DNA of 64,000 nt, from NCBI RefSeq assembly GCF_009697225.1, contig NZ_WIND01000073.1, positions 20,181-84,180 on the forward strand, given 5' to 3'. A program made the translations under genes and the position numbers. Shown here in pieces: positions 9,072 through 19,989 of this stretch; the stretch's first letter is position 1; every line of letters begins with the position of its first letter. A model generated the notes under the pieces. That model was not told where the DNA came from and ran no database searches. It saw nothing but the letters and a program-made list of their open reading frames with translations. Source of the stretch: Halovulum marinum. Its GTDB lineage: Bacteria; Pseudomonadota; Alphaproteobacteria; Rhodobacterales; Rhodobacteraceae.

Positions 9072-9544
9072 GCGGCCTCCTGCGCGGGCCAGACGTATTC
9101 CACGTCCGGCAGCCCCTCGTCGTTGTCGCGGCCATCGGTGCGGCGCCGCTCGACGAACCCCTCGCGCTCGTAGAACCGGCGCGCGGCGGCGTTGGCCTGG
9201 AAGGTCCACAGGCACAGCCGCTGCCGCCGGCGCTTGGCGCGGGCGATCAGCCGCCGGCCCAACCCCGCGCCGCGCGCGTCCGGCGCGACGTAGAGGCACG
9301 CGACATAGTCGCCCTCCAGCGCCAGGAAGGCGGCGACCGCGCCGCCGCGCTCGGCCACCGTCACCGCGCCGGCGTCGATCCTTCCGGCCACCGAACGCGC
9401 GTCGGCGCGCGGCGGGTGCGCGGTGCGGAACCACGGCGTCTCGTCGATCCAGCCGCGCAGGATCGCGGCGCAGGCGGCGGCGTCCTTCGGCCGGGCCCGG
9501 CGCAGCCGCGGCGCACGGCGGGCGAAGCGCAGCGCCAGCCTCAC
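9068..9544 (-). CDS. GNAT-family N-acetyltransferase
   Basis: Encodes 158 residues. The acetyl-CoA-binding motif A is visible as VAPDARGAGLGRRLIARA, preceded by the strand LEGDYVACLYV and followed by the FQANAAARRFYEREGF segment typical of GNAT enzymes. The GTG start at 9544 is chosen because it overlaps the ycjX stop by 4 nt (GTGA); its own stop overlaps the ycjF-like ATG by 4 nt. The tight packing suggests a job connected with YcjX/YcjF, but the acceptor substrate cannot be read from sequence. Confidence 0.88.
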   Translation of the reverse strand: MRLALRFARRAPRLRRARPKDAAACAAILRGWIDETPWFRTAHPPRADARSVAGRIDAGAVTVAERGGAVAAFLALEGDYVACLYVAPDARGAGLGRRLIARAKRRRQRLCLWTFQANAAARRFYEREGFVERRRTDGRDNDEGLPDVEYVWPAQEAA

Positions 9545-10968
9545 AGCAGCCGGTCCCCGACCAGGAACTCGGCGACCCGGTCGAGCCGGATGTGCGGCGG
9601 CCCCATGCCCTGCCCCAGCGCCGCACTTGGCGGGCGGAACGCCATGATGTCGTAGTCCGCGTCCAGCCACGCGCCGGCGCCCCGCCGCGCCGGGGTCAGC
9701 AGCATCGCCGGATCCTCGGGCAGCCGGCCGGGATAGAGCGCCGCCTCGCGGCCGGTCGACATCAGCACGCCGCGCACGCAGTCCAGTTGCCGGCCGTCGT
9801 GGTCCAGCGTCTGCTCGATGGTGGTACGCAGCGCGGCGATGGCGAAGCTGCGGGTCTGCGCGCCCCTGTAGGCGGCGCGGGCGCGCGCGTCGGCGACCAG
9901 CGCCTCCATGATCGCGGTCAGCGCCGGGTGCTGGGTGTGATGCAGATGGTCGGCCTTGGTGGCGGCGAAGGCAATGCGCTCGACCCGCCGGCCCAGAACC
10001 GAGCTCAGCCAGCTGTTCGGGCCGGGCCGGAACGCGCGCAGGATGTCGGCCATCGCCAGCCGCAGATCCTCGACCGCGGGCGGGCCGGCGGCGATCGCGC
10101 CCAGCGCGTCGACCAGCACGATCTGGCGGTCGATGCGGGCGAAGTGGTCGCGGAAGAACGGCTTCACCACCAGCCGCTTGTAGGATTCAAAGCGGCGGCG
10201 GAACTCGGTCCACAGGCTGTCGCGGCCGGGCTTGTCCGGGCGCGGCAGCGGCGCGAAGGTCAGCGCCGGCGAGCCCTCCATCTCGCCGGGCAGCAGGAAA
10301 CGGCCCGGCGTGCAGCCGGAAAAGCCGGCGTCCTTGGCGCGGGTCAGATAGCCGGTGTAGGCGCGCGCCAGCCCCTGCGCCTGCGCCTCGTCGAAGCTCG
10401 CCGCCGAGTCCGCGCCGCGCAGCGCCTGCAGCCAGGGCGCGGCGGCCTGCGCCCGCGCCGGACCCTCGGCCAGCGCCAGCGCGCCGGCGCTCCAGTCGGC
10501 GTAGTCCTGGTTCAGCAGCGCCAGGTCCAGCAGCCACTCGCCGGGATAGTCGACGATGTCCAGGTGCACGGTGCGCGGGCCGGTGAACCCGGTCAGGAAC
10601 CCGGTCGGCCGCACCCGGATCGACAGCCGCAGTTGCGAGACATGGCGCGTGCTGTCCGGCCAGGCCGGGTCCGGCCCGGTCATCGTCGCCAGGTGATCCT
10701 CGTAGGCGAAGCGCGGCAGGTCGTCGTCGGGCTGCGGCTGCAGGAAGGTCAGCAGCAGTCGCCCGTCGCGCGCGGCCGCCAGCTGCGGCATCCGGCCCGG
10801 GTTCAGCAGATTGGCCACCAGCGAGGTGATGAACACCGTCTTACCGGCCCGCGACAGGCCGGTGACGCCCAGCCGCAGGGTCGGCTCGAACAGGAACTCG
10901 CCGGTGCGCGCCTGCGCCGATTCCAGCGCGCGGCCCATGCTGTCGGTCAGATCGGATAGTCGGGCCAT
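9541..10968 (-). CDS. ycjX: YcjX-like P-loop GTPase family protein
   Basis: A 475-residue protein with a Walker A motif GLSRAGKT at residues 37-44 and a DIVDYPGEW segment in the switch/Walker B region, both typical of the YcjX (DUF463) family of predicted GTPases. It heads a three-gene operon with an acetyltransferase and a YcjF-like protein, all joined by 4-nt overlaps. YcjX proteins are linked to envelope or heat stress in enterobacteria; the role in alphaproteobacteria is unclear. The ATG at 10968 is the start that leaves a normal leader before truA on the other strand. Confidence 0.9.
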   Translation of the reverse strand: MARLSDLTDSMGRALESAQARTGEFLFEPTLRLGVTGLSRAGKTVFITSLVANLLNPGRMPQLAAARDGRLLLTFLQPQPDDDLPRFAYEDHLATMTGPDPAWPDSTRHVSQLRLSIRVRPTGFLTGFTGPRTVHLDIVDYPGEWLLDLALLNQDYADWSAGALALAEGPARAQAAAPWLQALRGADSAASFDEAQAQGLARAYTGYLTRAKDAGFSGCTPGRFLLPGEMEGSPALTFAPLPRPDKPGRDSLWTEFRRRFESYKRLVVKPFFRDHFARIDRQIVLVDALGAIAAGPPAVEDLRLAMADILRAFRPGPNSWLSSVLGRRVERIAFAATKADHLHHTQHPALTAIMEALVADARARAAYRGAQTRSFAIAALRTTIEQTLDHDGRQLDCVRGVLMSTGREAALYPGRLPEDPAMLLTPARRGAGAWLDADYDIMAFRPPSAALGQGMGPPHIRLDRVAEFLVGDRLL

Positions 10969-11061
10969 GTATTCCCCTGTCGCCGGCCCCAACGATATAG
11001 CCGCGCCCCGCGCACATTTCGAGGGCTTGGCAACCGCCGCGCCGCCCGCTAGGGGCAGGCC

Positions 11062-11829
11062 ATGCCCAGATACGCCCTGCTGATCGAATACGACGGAGCG
11101 CCGTTCCACGGCTGGCAGCGCCAGTCGACGCTGCCCAGCGTGCAGGGCACGATCGAGCAGGCGCTGGCCCGGCTGGAGCCGGACCTGCCCTCGATCGCCA
11201 CCGCCGGGCGCACCGACGCCGGCGTGCATGCGCTGGGCCAGGTGGCGACGGTGGACATGGCCCGCGACTGGGATCCGTTCCGCCTGTCCGAGGCGCTGAA
11301 CCACCACGTCCGGCCGGCGCCGGTGTCGATCCTGCGCGCGGTCCGGGTGGCGGGCGACTTCCACGCCCGCTTCTCGGCGATCGAGCGGCGCTACCTGTTC
11401 CGGCTGCTGCAGCGCCGCGCGCCGCCGGCGCTGGAGCGGGAAAAGGTCTGGCAGGTGCGGCAGCGGCTGGACCTGCAGGCGATGCGGGACGGCGCGCGGC
11501 ACCTGCTGGGGCGGCACGACTTCACCACCTTCCGCTCGTCGATCTGCCAGGCCGACAGCCCGGTGCGCACGCTGGACCGGCTGGAGGTGACGGCGCTCGC
11601 CCGCCCGGACGGCACCGAGTTCCGCTTCGACGTGCGCGCCCGCAGCTTCCTGCACAACCAGGTGCGCAGCTTCGTCGGCACGCTGGAGCGGGTCGGCGCG
11701 GGGGCGTGGTCGCCCGAAGATGTCCGCACCGCGCTGGAGGCCCGCGACCGCGCCGCCTGCGGCCCGGTCAGCCCGCCCGGCGGGCTGTACCTGGCGGGCG
11801 TCGGCTATCCGCAGGACCCGTTCGCCTAG
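11062..11829 (+). CDS. truA: tRNA pseudouridine(38-40) synthase
   Basis: A 255-residue cytoplasmic enzyme that isomerises uridine at positions 38-40 of the tRNA anticodon arm. The catalytic aspartate is D52 in the motif GRTDAGVHA; the N-terminal [12 protein letters not shown] segment and the later [10 protein letters not shown] segment are family hallmarks. Length is normal. It is transcribed divergently from ycjX and its stop overlaps the stop of the convergent DUF1285 gene by 4 nt. Confidence 0.97.
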   Translation: MPRYALLIEYDGAPFHGWQRQSTLPSVQGTIEQALARLEPDLPSIATAGRTDAGVHALGQVATVDMARDWDPFRLSEALNHHVRPAPVSILRAVRVAGDFHARFSAIERRYLFRLLQRRAPPALEREKVWQVRQRLDLQAMRDGARHLLGRHDFTTFRSSICQADSPVRTLDRLEVTALARPDGTEFRFDVRARSFLHNQVRSFVGTLERVGAGAWSPEDVRTALEARDRAACGPVSPPGGLYLAGVGYPQDPFA

Positions 11830-12422
11830 CCCGGCAGCTCGGCCTCGGGGATGATCGGGAAGAACGCGCCGCGCGAGCGGACGCCGAACCAGGACACGCC
11901 GTCGACGTCGGCCGGCACGCCCAGCTCGACCAGCCGGTAGAAGCTTTTGCGGTCGATCAGCGCCCACAGGTCGTCGCGTACCATGACATAGGGGCGCGGC
12001 GCGTCGGTCCGCGGGTCGCGGCGCACGTCGATCGGGTGCCCGGGGCCGGCGGGTACCTCGTCGTCGACCTGGGTGCGGAAGGTCAGCGCGGTTTCGGCGC
12101 CGGCGCCGTCGACCGAGAAGTCGACCGCCACGAACGGCGCGTCGTCGACGGTGATTCCCACCTTCTCGACCGGGGTGACCAGGAAATACCGGTCGCCCTC
12201 GCGCTTGAGAATCGACGAGAACAGCCTGACCAGCGGCTTCCGGCCGATCGGCGTGCCCAGGTAGAACCAGGTGCCGTCGGCGGCGATCCGCATGTCCAGG
12301 TCGCCGCAGAACGGCGGGTTCCACAGATGCACCGGGGCCGGGCCGCGGGATTTCGCGGCGCGGGCGTGCTTGGCGATGCCGTCGGCCGAGGGGGCGGAGC
12401 GGCGGCCGGGGGCGTCGGACAT
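11826..12422 (-). CDS. DUF1285 domain protein
   Basis: A 198-residue soluble protein without signal peptide. The [17 protein letters not shown] opening, the [10 protein letters not shown] segment and the FxxDF strand pattern match the DUF1285 family, whose function is unknown. A basic and Ala-rich N terminus precedes the domain. It is convergent with truA, and divergent from the MoxR operon across a 290-nt region. That region (12423-12712) holds no gene; it should contain the promoters of both units but I see no clear boxes. Confidence 0.82.
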   Translation of the reverse strand: MSDAPGRRSAPSADGIAKHARAAKSRGPAPVHLWNPPFCGDLDMRIAADGTWFYLGTPIGRKPLVRLFSSILKREGDRYFLVTPVEKVGITVDDAPFVAVDFSVDGAGAETALTFRTQVDDEVPAGPGHPIDVRRDPRTDAPRPYVMVRDDLWALIDRKSFYRLVELGVPADVDGVSWFGVRSRGAFFPIIPEAELPG

Positions 12423-12712
12423 GGGGCCTCCGTTGCGGCTGCGGACGGGTGCGACTTGGCGTCACTATAGCGCCCGGCGCGCGCCGCGCCATGCCGGCGC
12501 CGCGCCGCCCGTCGGCGCGCGGGGCGGCTGGCGACCGCCGAATCGCCGCATTCGACTGCTCCAACGGCCGGTGACAGGCCGCCGGCGGATCGCATCACAA
12601 TTGTCCGGGGGTGAACCGCCGTCATTGCCCTTTGCGGCTGAAACGTTAGCTTTGAGGCAGGCAGAAGGGGCAACCGCAGATTATGACGCGCCCCGACACG
12701 AGGAGTCCCCGC

Positions 12713-13731
<1,019 letters not shown>

Positions 13732-13735
<4 letters not shown>

Positions 13736-14625
13736 CCGAGACCGTCGCCAGCCGCGCCACGCGCCTGCGCGGCGATGCCGAGAAGGTCGGCGGCTCGCTG
13801 CCGCCGCTGCTGGCCGAGGCCGAGCGGCTGGCGATGACCGTCGCCTTCGGCGTCCACGGCCGCCGGCGCGCCGGCATCGGCGAGAACTTCTGGCAGTACC
13901 GCCGCGCGGTGCCGGGCGACGTGCTGACCCAGGTGGACTGGCGCCGCTCGGCCCGGTCCGACATCCAGTACATCCGCCAGCGCGAATGGGAGGCGGCGCA
14001 GACCGTCTCGATCTGGTGCGACGACGCGCAGGCGATGGACTACAAGGGGCCCCGCTCCGAGTTCACCAAGGCCGAGCGCGCCCGGCTGCTGTCGCTGGCG
14101 CTGGCGGTGCTGCTGGTCAAGGCCGGAGAGCGCGTCTCGCTGCTGGGCACCGACGCGGTGCAGCCGCGCAGCGGCGAGCTGCAGCTGAACCGCATCGCCA
14201 TGGCGCTGGCCGGCGACCGCGTGCGCCCGGACTACGGCGCGCCGCCGCCGGCGCAGTACCGCACCGGCGGGCGGGCGGTGTTCCTGTCCGACTTCATGGG
14301 CGACAAGGAACAGGTGTTCCCGGCCCTGGTCGAGGCGGCGCAGCACAACGTCTCGGGCGTGTTCGTGCAGATCGTCGACGACACCGAGGAGGATTTCCCT
14401 TTCGACGGGCGCACGATCTTCCGCTCGGTCGGCGGCTCGGTCGAGTTCGAGACCCAGCGCGCCCGCGCGCTGCGCGACGCCTATCGCAAGCGGCTGGCCG
14501 AACGGCGCGCGCAGCTGCGCGACGTGGCCCGCAATACCGGCTGGCAGTTCAGCGTGCATCGCACGTCCCAAAGCCCGCGGGCGGCGCTGCTGTGGCTCTA
14601 CATGGCAATCGGGGGGCTGCGCTAG
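13732..14625 (+). CDS. DUF58 domain protein of a MoxR operon
   Basis: A 297-residue cytoplasmic protein. The GIGENFWQYRRAVPGD segment and the following IDWRR-like VDWRRSARS are the signature of DUF58, which precedes a degenerate von Willebrand A-like fold (VSIWCDDAQAM in place of a full MIDAS). The GTG start overlaps the MoxR stop by 4 nt (GTGA), so translation is probably coupled. DUF58 proteins are standard partners of MoxR ATPases. The client of this particular complex is not known. Confidence 0.92.
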
Positions 14626-17433
14626 ATGCTGTCGCTGGGCGCACTCTCGTTCCTGGCGCCGTGGCTGCTGTCGGCGCTGGTGGCGCTGCCGGTGCTGTGG
14701 TGGCTGCTGCGCGCGGTGCCGCCGGCGCCCGCCCGCCGGCTGTTCCCCGGCGTGCGGCTGCTGCTGGGCCTGAAGGACCCCGAGCGCATGCCCGAGCGCA
14801 CGCCATGGTGGCTGCTGCTGTTGCGCATGGCGGCACTGGCCGCGGCGATCCTGGCGTTCGCCGACCCGGTGCTGAACCCCGACGTGCGCGAGCGCGGCAC
14901 CGGCCCGGTGCTGCTGCTGCTGGACGGCGGCTGGGGCTCGGCGCCGGACTGGGCGCAGCGCCAGGCGCGGGCCGCCGACATCCTGGACCAGGCCGCCCGC
15001 GACGGCCGCCCGGCGGCGGTGATCTCGCTGGCCGAGCCGCGCCCGGGCGAGCCGCGGCTGCCGTTCCGCGCCGCCGAGGACTGGGCAACCCGCATCGGCG
15101 GGCTGGCGCCGAAGGCCTGGGCGCCGGACCGCGCCGGCTTCGCCGCGTGGCTGGAGACGGTCGAGGACGAGGGCTTCGAGACCGTCTGGCTGACCGACGG
15201 GCTGGGCACCGACGGCGACCGCGCCTTCTTCGACGCGCTGGCCGATCGCGGCCCGGTGCGGATGATCGCCGACCCGCGCACGCCGCTGGCGCTGACCGCG
15301 CCCGGCTTCGCCGACGGCGCGCTGCAGACCCAGGTGCTGCGCCCCGAGGCCGGCGCCGGCCGCTCGGTCGAGATCGCCGCGATCGGCGCCGACCCGCTGG
15401 GCATCGAGCGGGTGCTGGGCACGCAGCGGGTGGTGTTCGAGCCCGACGACGGCGCCGCCACGGAGGTCGCGCTGGAGCTGCCGGTCGAGCTGCGCAACCG
15501 CGTCACCCGGCTGACGATCCCGGGCGAACGCTCGGCCGGCGCGGTGGCGCTGGCCGACGACGGGCTGAAGCGCCGCAAGGTCGGGCTGCTGGCCGGCGGC
15601 GACGCCGGCGAGGCGCAGCGGCTGGTCGACCCGCTGCACTACCTGCGCACCGCGCTGGAGGACAGCACCGACCTGATCGAGGCGCCGCTGGACGACATCC
15701 TGTCGGCGCAGCCCGACGTGATCGTGTTCGCCGACGTCGGCGCCGTCGCCGAGACCGAGCGCGCCCGCCTGATCGACTGGATCGAGAGCGGCGGCCTGCT
15801 GGTCCGCTTCGCCGGGCCGCGGCTGGCGGCCTCGGGCGAGGGCCAGCTGGAGGAGGATGCGCTGCTGCCGGTGCGGCTGCGCGCCGGCGGGCGCAGCGTC
15901 GGCGGGGCGATGTCCTGGGGCGCGCCCAAGGCGCTGCGCCCGTTCCGCGAGGGCAGCCCGTTCTTCGGCCTGGAAACCCCCGAAGAGGTCAACGTCACCA
16001 GCCAGGTGATGGCGCAGCCCGACCCGGAACTGGCCGAGCGGGTGCTGGCCGCGCTCGAGGACGGCACGCCGCTGGTCACCGGCCGCGCGCAGGGCGAGGG
16101 CCGCGTGGTGCTGTTCCACGTGACCGCCAACGCCGAATGGTCCAGCCTGCCGCTGTCGGGCCTGTTCGTGCAGATGCTTGAGCGGCTTGCCGTCAGCGCC
16201 CGCGTCGCCCGCCCCGCGGCCGAGGACCTTGCCGGCCAGACCTGGACGCCGGTCACCGTGCTCGACGGTTTCGGCAACCCGGTCGAGCCGCGCCTTCTGG
16301 CCGGCGTCGACGGCGCGCGGCTGATCGACGAGCGGCCCTCGGCCGAAATGCCGCCGGGGGTCTATTCCTCGGGCGAGCGCACCGTGGCGGTGAACCTGTT
16401 CCGCGACGGCGACATGATCGCGCCGATCGGCGCGCTGCCCGCCGGCATCGTGGTCGAAAGCATGCAGGTGGCGCCGGAAACCCCGCTCAAGCCCTGGCTG
16501 CTGCTGGCCGCGCTGCTGGCGCTGGCGGCGGACATCCTGGCGACGCTGTGGCTGTCGGGCCGGCTGACCGGGCCGCGCATGGCGCAGGGCACGGCGGTCT
16601 TGCTGGCGGTGACGCTGGCCGGGCCGCTGGCGGCGACGCTGGCCGTGCCGCAGGCGCGCGCGCAGCAGATGACCGAGGACGAGCTGGCGCTCCATGCCAC
16701 CACCGACACGGTGCTGGCCTATGTCGTCACCGGCGACCGGCAGCTCGACCAGACCTCCGAGGCCGGTCTGCGCGGGCTGAGCCAGGTGCTGACCCGCCGC
16801 ACCGCGATCGAGCCGGTGGACCCGGTCGGCGTGCAACTGGAGCGAGACGACCTGGCGTTCTTCCCGTTCCTCTACTGGCCGGTCAGCGAGGTGCAGCGCC
16901 CGCCCTCGGACGCGGCCTACGCCAAGCTGAACGAATACCTGCGCTCGGGCGGGATGATCCTGTTCGACACCCGCGACGCCAACCTGGGCGGGCGGCTGGG
17001 ATCGGGCACCGCCAACGGCCGCACGCTGCAGCAGCTGGCGGCCAAGCTCGACATCCCGCCGCTGGAGCCGGCGCCGCAGGACCATGTGCTGACGCGCACC
17101 TTCTACCTGCTGCAGGACTTCCCCGGCCGCTATTCCGGCTCGGAGGTGTGGGTCGAGGCCGCCCCCGACGTCGAGGAGGTCGAGGGCATGCCGTTCCGCG
17201 ATCTCAACGACGGCGTGACCCCGGTGGTGATCGGCGCCAACGACTGGGCCGCCGCCTGGGCGGTCGACGCGCGCGGCGCGCCGATGTACCCGGTCGGCCG
17301 CGGCACCGGCGGCGCGCAGCAGCGCGAGATGGCCTATCGTTTCGGGGTGAACCTGATCATGCACGTGATGACCGGCAACTACAAATCCGACCAGGTGCAC
17401 GTTCCCGCGCTGCTGGAACGGCTGGGGAACTGA
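14626..17433 (+). CDS. BatA-like membrane protein with C-terminal DUF4159
   Basis: A 935-residue membrane protein. Residues 1-25 and about 62-85 form the paired helices of the BatA N-terminal anchor (LSFLAPWLLSALVALPVLWWLLR). A large extracytoplasmic region follows; two more hydrophobic segments lie near residues 624-680, and DUF4159 occupies about 685-935, beginning near the TDTVLAYVVTGD segment. The ATG immediately follows the DUF58 stop. Together with MoxR and DUF58 it resembles the alphaproteobacterial version of the Bat complex. Function in envelope maintenance is inferred from the family only. Confidence 0.88.
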   Translation: MLSLGALSFLAPWLLSALVALPVLWWLLRAVPPAPARRLFPGVRLLLGLKDPERMPERTPWWLLLLRMAALAAAILAFADPVLNPDVRERGTGPVLLLLDGGWGSAPDWAQRQARAADILDQAARDGRPAAVISLAEPRPGEPRLPFRAAEDWATRIGGLAPKAWAPDRAGFAAWLETVEDEGFETVWLTDGLGTDGDRAFFDALADRGPVRMIADPRTPLALTAPGFADGALQTQVLRPEAGAGRSVEIAAIGADPLGIERVLGTQRVVFEPDDGAATEVALELPVELRNRVTRLTIPGERSAGAVALADDGLKRRKVGLLAGGDAGEAQRLVDPLHYLRTALEDSTDLIEAPLDDILSAQPDVIVFADVGAVAETERARLIDWIESGGLLVRFAGPRLAASGEGQLEEDALLPVRLRAGGRSVGGAMSWGAPKALRPFREGSPFFGLETPEEVNVTSQVMAQPDPELAERVLAALEDGTPLVTGRAQGEGRVVLFHVTANAEWSSLPLSGLFVQMLERLAVSARVARPAAEDLAGQTWTPVTVLDGFGNPVEPRLLAGVDGARLIDERPSAEMPPGVYSSGERTVAVNLFRDGDMIAPIGALPAGIVVESMQVAPETPLKPWLLLAALLALAADILATLWLSGRLTGPRMAQGTAVLLAVTLAGPLAATLAVPQARAQQMTEDELALHATTDTVLAYVVTGDRQLDQTSEAGLRGLSQVLTRRTAIEPVDPVGVQLERDDLAFFPFLYWPVSEVQRPPSDAAYAKLNEYLRSGGMILFDTRDANLGGRLGSGTANGRTLQQLAAKLDIPPLEPAPQDHVLTRTFYLLQDFPGRYSGSEVWVEAAPDVEEVEGMPFRDLNDGVTPVVIGANDWAAAWAVDARGAPMYPVGRGTGGAQQREMAYRFGVNLIMHVMTGNYKSDQVHVPALLERLGN

Positions 17434-19533
17434 ATGGAAAGCTCGGTCTCGTTCGCGCCGCTGATCCCGCTGCCGGTGCTGGTGGCGCTGGCGGTGCTGT
17501 CCGCCGTGCTGGTGGCGGTCGCGCTCTGGCGCGGGCTGACCGGCTGGTGGCTGCGCGGGCTGGCGGCGGTCGTGCTGCTGCTGGCGCTGGCCGAGCCCCG
17601 CTGGCGGCAGGAGGACCGCGCCTACCTGCCCGACATCGCCTTCGTCGTCACCGACGCCACCGCCAGCCAGGGCATCGACGTGCGCCCCGCCCAGATCGAG
17701 GCGGCACGCGCCGAGCTGGACGCCAGGCTGGCCGAACTGGCCACCGATCCGGCCGCCCCGCTGGAGGTGCGCCGGATCACCGTCACCGACACCTCCGGCG
17801 AAGGCGGCCCGCCGGGAACGCTGCTGCTGTCGGCGCTGGCCGAGGCGGCGGCCGAAGTCTCGCCCGACCGTATCGCCGGGGCGATCCTGCTGACCGACGG
17901 CCAGGTCCACGACCCCGCCGCGCTGGCCGAGTTCCCGGCCCCCGTGCACACCGTGCTCACCGGCCGCGAGGACGAATGGGACCGCCGCCTGCGGATCGAT
18001 ACCGCCCCCGCCTTCGCCATCGTCGGCGAGGCGGTCGAACTGCGCCTGAGCGTCGAGACGCTGGGCCGCGCGCCGGCCACCCTGCCTGCGCGCACGCCGC
18101 TGCAGGTCTCGGTCAACGGCGCCGAGCCGGTGTCGTTCATGGTCGAGGCCGACACCGTCCAGACCCTGCCGCTGGAGCTGGACCGCGGCGGCATGAACGT
18201 GCTGCAGATCACCGCCCCGGCGCTGGAGGGCGAGCTGACCGACCGCAACAACCAGGCGATCGTGTCGATCAACGGCATCCGCGACCGGCTGCGGGTACTG
18301 CTGGTCTCGGGCGAGCCCTATGCCGGCGAGCGCACCTGGCGCAACATCCTGAAATCGGACTCGGCGGTGGACCTGGTCCACTTCACCATTCTGCGCCCGC
18401 CGGAAAAGCAGGACGGCGTGCCGGTGTTCGAGCTGTCGCTGATCGCCTTTCCGACGCGCGAGCTGTTCATGGAGAAGGTCGACGAGTTCGACCTGATCAT
18501 CTTCGACCGCTACCGGCGGCGCGGGGTCCTGCCCTCGCTCTACATCGACAACATCGGCCGCTATGTGCGCGAGGGCGGCGCGGTGCTGATCGCCTCGGGG
18601 CCCGCCTTCGCCGGCGCCGAAAGCCTGTACCGCACGCCGCTGCGCGACGTGCTGCCGGCCGCGCCCACCGCGCGGGTGGTCGAGCAGGGCTATGTGCCGC
18701 GCATCTCGGAAATCGGCAAGCGGCACCCGGTGACCAGCGGGCTGGAGGCGTTCGCCCCGCGTCCGACCGGCGCCGATGGCGTGCCGGGCTGGGGCCGCTG
18801 GTTCCGGCTGATCGAGATGGAGGCGCGGCAGGGCACCACGGTGATGGAGGGCCCCGAGGGCCGGCCGCTGCTGGTGCTGGACCGGCCCGGCGCGGGGCGG
18901 ATCGCGATGCTGGCCTCGGACCACGCCTGGCTGTGGTCGCGCGGCTACGAGGGCGGCGGCCCGCAGCGCGAGCTGCTGCGCCGGCTGGCGCACTGGCTGA
19001 TGCAGGAGCCCGAACTTGAGGAAGAGGTGCTGGTCGCCGAACCCGCCGGCGAGGAGGTCACCGTCACCCGCCGCACCCTGGCCGAGACGGTCGGCCCGGT
19101 CACCGTCACCAGCCCCTCGGGCGAGGAGACCACGCTGACGCTGACCCAGGTCGCGCCGGGCACCTGGCAGGCGCGTTTCACCGCCGCCGAGCATGGCATC
19201 TACCGGCTGGCCGAGGGCGAGACCGAAGCGGTCACCGCGGTCGGGCCCGCCGCGCCGAAGGAGTTCGAGAACCCGGTCTCGACCGGCCAGGTGCTGGCGC
19301 CGCTGGCCGACGCCACCGGCGGCGGCACGCTGCGTGTCGCGCCGGACGGCGCGCCCGACCTGCGCCGGGTCCGCGAGGGCCGCGTCGCCGAGGGCCGCGG
19401 CTGGATCGGGCTGGTGCGGCGCGAAGCCTACGACGTGCTGGACATCCGTCTGACGCCGCTGGCGCCCGGCTGGATGATGCTGCTGCTGGCCGGCAGCCTG
19501 CTGTTCCTGGCCTGGCGCATCGAGGGACGCTGA
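17434..19533 (+). CDS. Large membrane-anchored protein of the MoxR operon
   Basis: A 699-residue protein with two N-terminal helices (about 13-33 and 38-54), a long extracytoplasmic part, and one C-terminal helix (about 677-694). Residues 60-160 resemble a von Willebrand-type domain lacking the metal site, and about 275-560 resemble the glutamine-amidotransferase-like fold often found in these operons (LRVLLVSGEP, GGAVLIASGPAFAG), with no clear Cys-His-Glu triad. It starts directly after the stop of the preceding gene and closes the four-gene operon. It is probably a structural partner in the MoxR-associated complex, not an enzyme. Confidence 0.82.
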   Translation: MESSVSFAPLIPLPVLVALAVLSAVLVAVALWRGLTGWWLRGLAAVVLLLALAEPRWRQEDRAYLPDIAFVVTDATASQGIDVRPAQIEAARAELDARLAELATDPAAPLEVRRITVTDTSGEGGPPGTLLLSALAEAAAEVSPDRIAGAILLTDGQVHDPAALAEFPAPVHTVLTGREDEWDRRLRIDTAPAFAIVGEAVELRLSVETLGRAPATLPARTPLQVSVNGAEPVSFMVEADTVQTLPLELDRGGMNVLQITAPALEGELTDRNNQAIVSINGIRDRLRVLLVSGEPYAGERTWRNILKSDSAVDLVHFTILRPPEKQDGVPVFELSLIAFPTRELFMEKVDEFDLIIFDRYRRRGVLPSLYIDNIGRYVREGGAVLIASGPAFAGAESLYRTPLRDVLPAAPTARVVEQGYVPRISEIGKRHPVTSGLEAFAPRPTGADGVPGWGRWFRLIEMEARQGTTVMEGPEGRPLLVLDRPGAGRIAMLASDHAWLWSRGYEGGGPQRELLRRLAHWLMQEPELEEEVLVAEPAGEEVTVTRRTLAETVGPVTVTSPSGEETTLTLTQVAPGTWQARFTAAEHGIYRLAEGETEAVTAVGPAAPKEFENPVSTGQVLAPLADATGGGTLRVAPDGAPDLRRVREGRVAEGRGWIGLVRREAYDVLDIRLTPLAPGWMMLLLAGSLLFLAWRIEGR

Positions 19534-19548
19534 GGCGACGGCGGCGAC

Positions 19549-19627
19549 ATCTGTGATTTCACCGTGAAAACCCCCTTAAGCCATTGATTGAAAAGACACC
19601 TCAATTCTTGATGTCGGGTTGACGCCG
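19549..19627 (+). repeat. Degenerate intergenic element, copy A
   Basis: This stretch begins with the near-palindrome GATTTCA-CCG-TGAAAAC (19555-19571) and ends in GGGTTGACGCCG. It shares TCACCGTGAAAACCC, a downstream TAAxCC-like block and the GGGTTxACGCCG end, at nearly the same spacing (69 against 70 nt), with a second stretch at 48870-48966. Both copies lie just after a plus-strand gene in a convergent gap and are AT-richer than the surroundings. Function is unknown. Confidence 0.5.
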
Positions 19628-19683
19628 CATCCGGGCGCTGCCGTTCGGGGTTGCGACCTGCGCCCGCGCCCCGTCGCCGGATC

Positions 19684-19718
19684 AAAAAAAACACCCGCAA
19701 GCCTTGGCTTGCGGGTGT
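19684..19718 (-). terminator. Rho-independent terminator of the small lipoprotein gene
   Basis: A perfect 13-bp stem (19691-19703 with 19706-19718) closes over a 2-nt loop. On the minus strand it is followed by a run of seven T, the classic intrinsic terminator layout. It lies 64 nt past the stop of the gene at 19783-19989. It is the only textbook terminator I found in the window. Confidence 0.93.
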
Positions 19719-19782
19719 CAGGTGCCCGGGTCAGGCTTGGCCCCGGGTAACGGCTGGGTCTGCCGCGCACCGGCGGCGGCGG

Positions 19783-19989
19783 TCACTCGTCGTCCGAGCC
19801 GACGATCGCCTGGCCGCCCTTGTAGACCAGCTTGCCCGCGCCCACGGCGCCCTTGGCGACGACCTTGGTCGCGCCCGAGGCGACGCCGACGGTGTTGTCG
19901 ATCACCTGGTCCGAGGTGCAGGCGCTCAGCGCGACGGCGGCGGCCAGTACGGCGGCGATGGCGGGCTTGCGCAGAATGGTCGTTTTCAT
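19783..19989 (-). CDS. Small putative lipoprotein
   Basis: Encodes 68 residues. The N terminus is a basic, hydrophobic signal ending in the lipobox LSAC (cysteine at about residue 24). The mature part is about 45 residues, rich in Gly, Ala and Val, with an acidic SDDE end. A good ribosome site (AAGGAGATCGCA) precedes the ATG, and a strong terminator follows. It lies divergent from a LysR regulator, which may control it. No family is recognised; the entericidin group has a similar size but I cannot show homology. Confidence 0.78.
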   Translation of the reverse strand: MKTTILRKPAIAAVLAAAVALSACTSDQVIDNTVGVASGATKVVAKGAVGAGKLVYKGGQAIVGSDDE

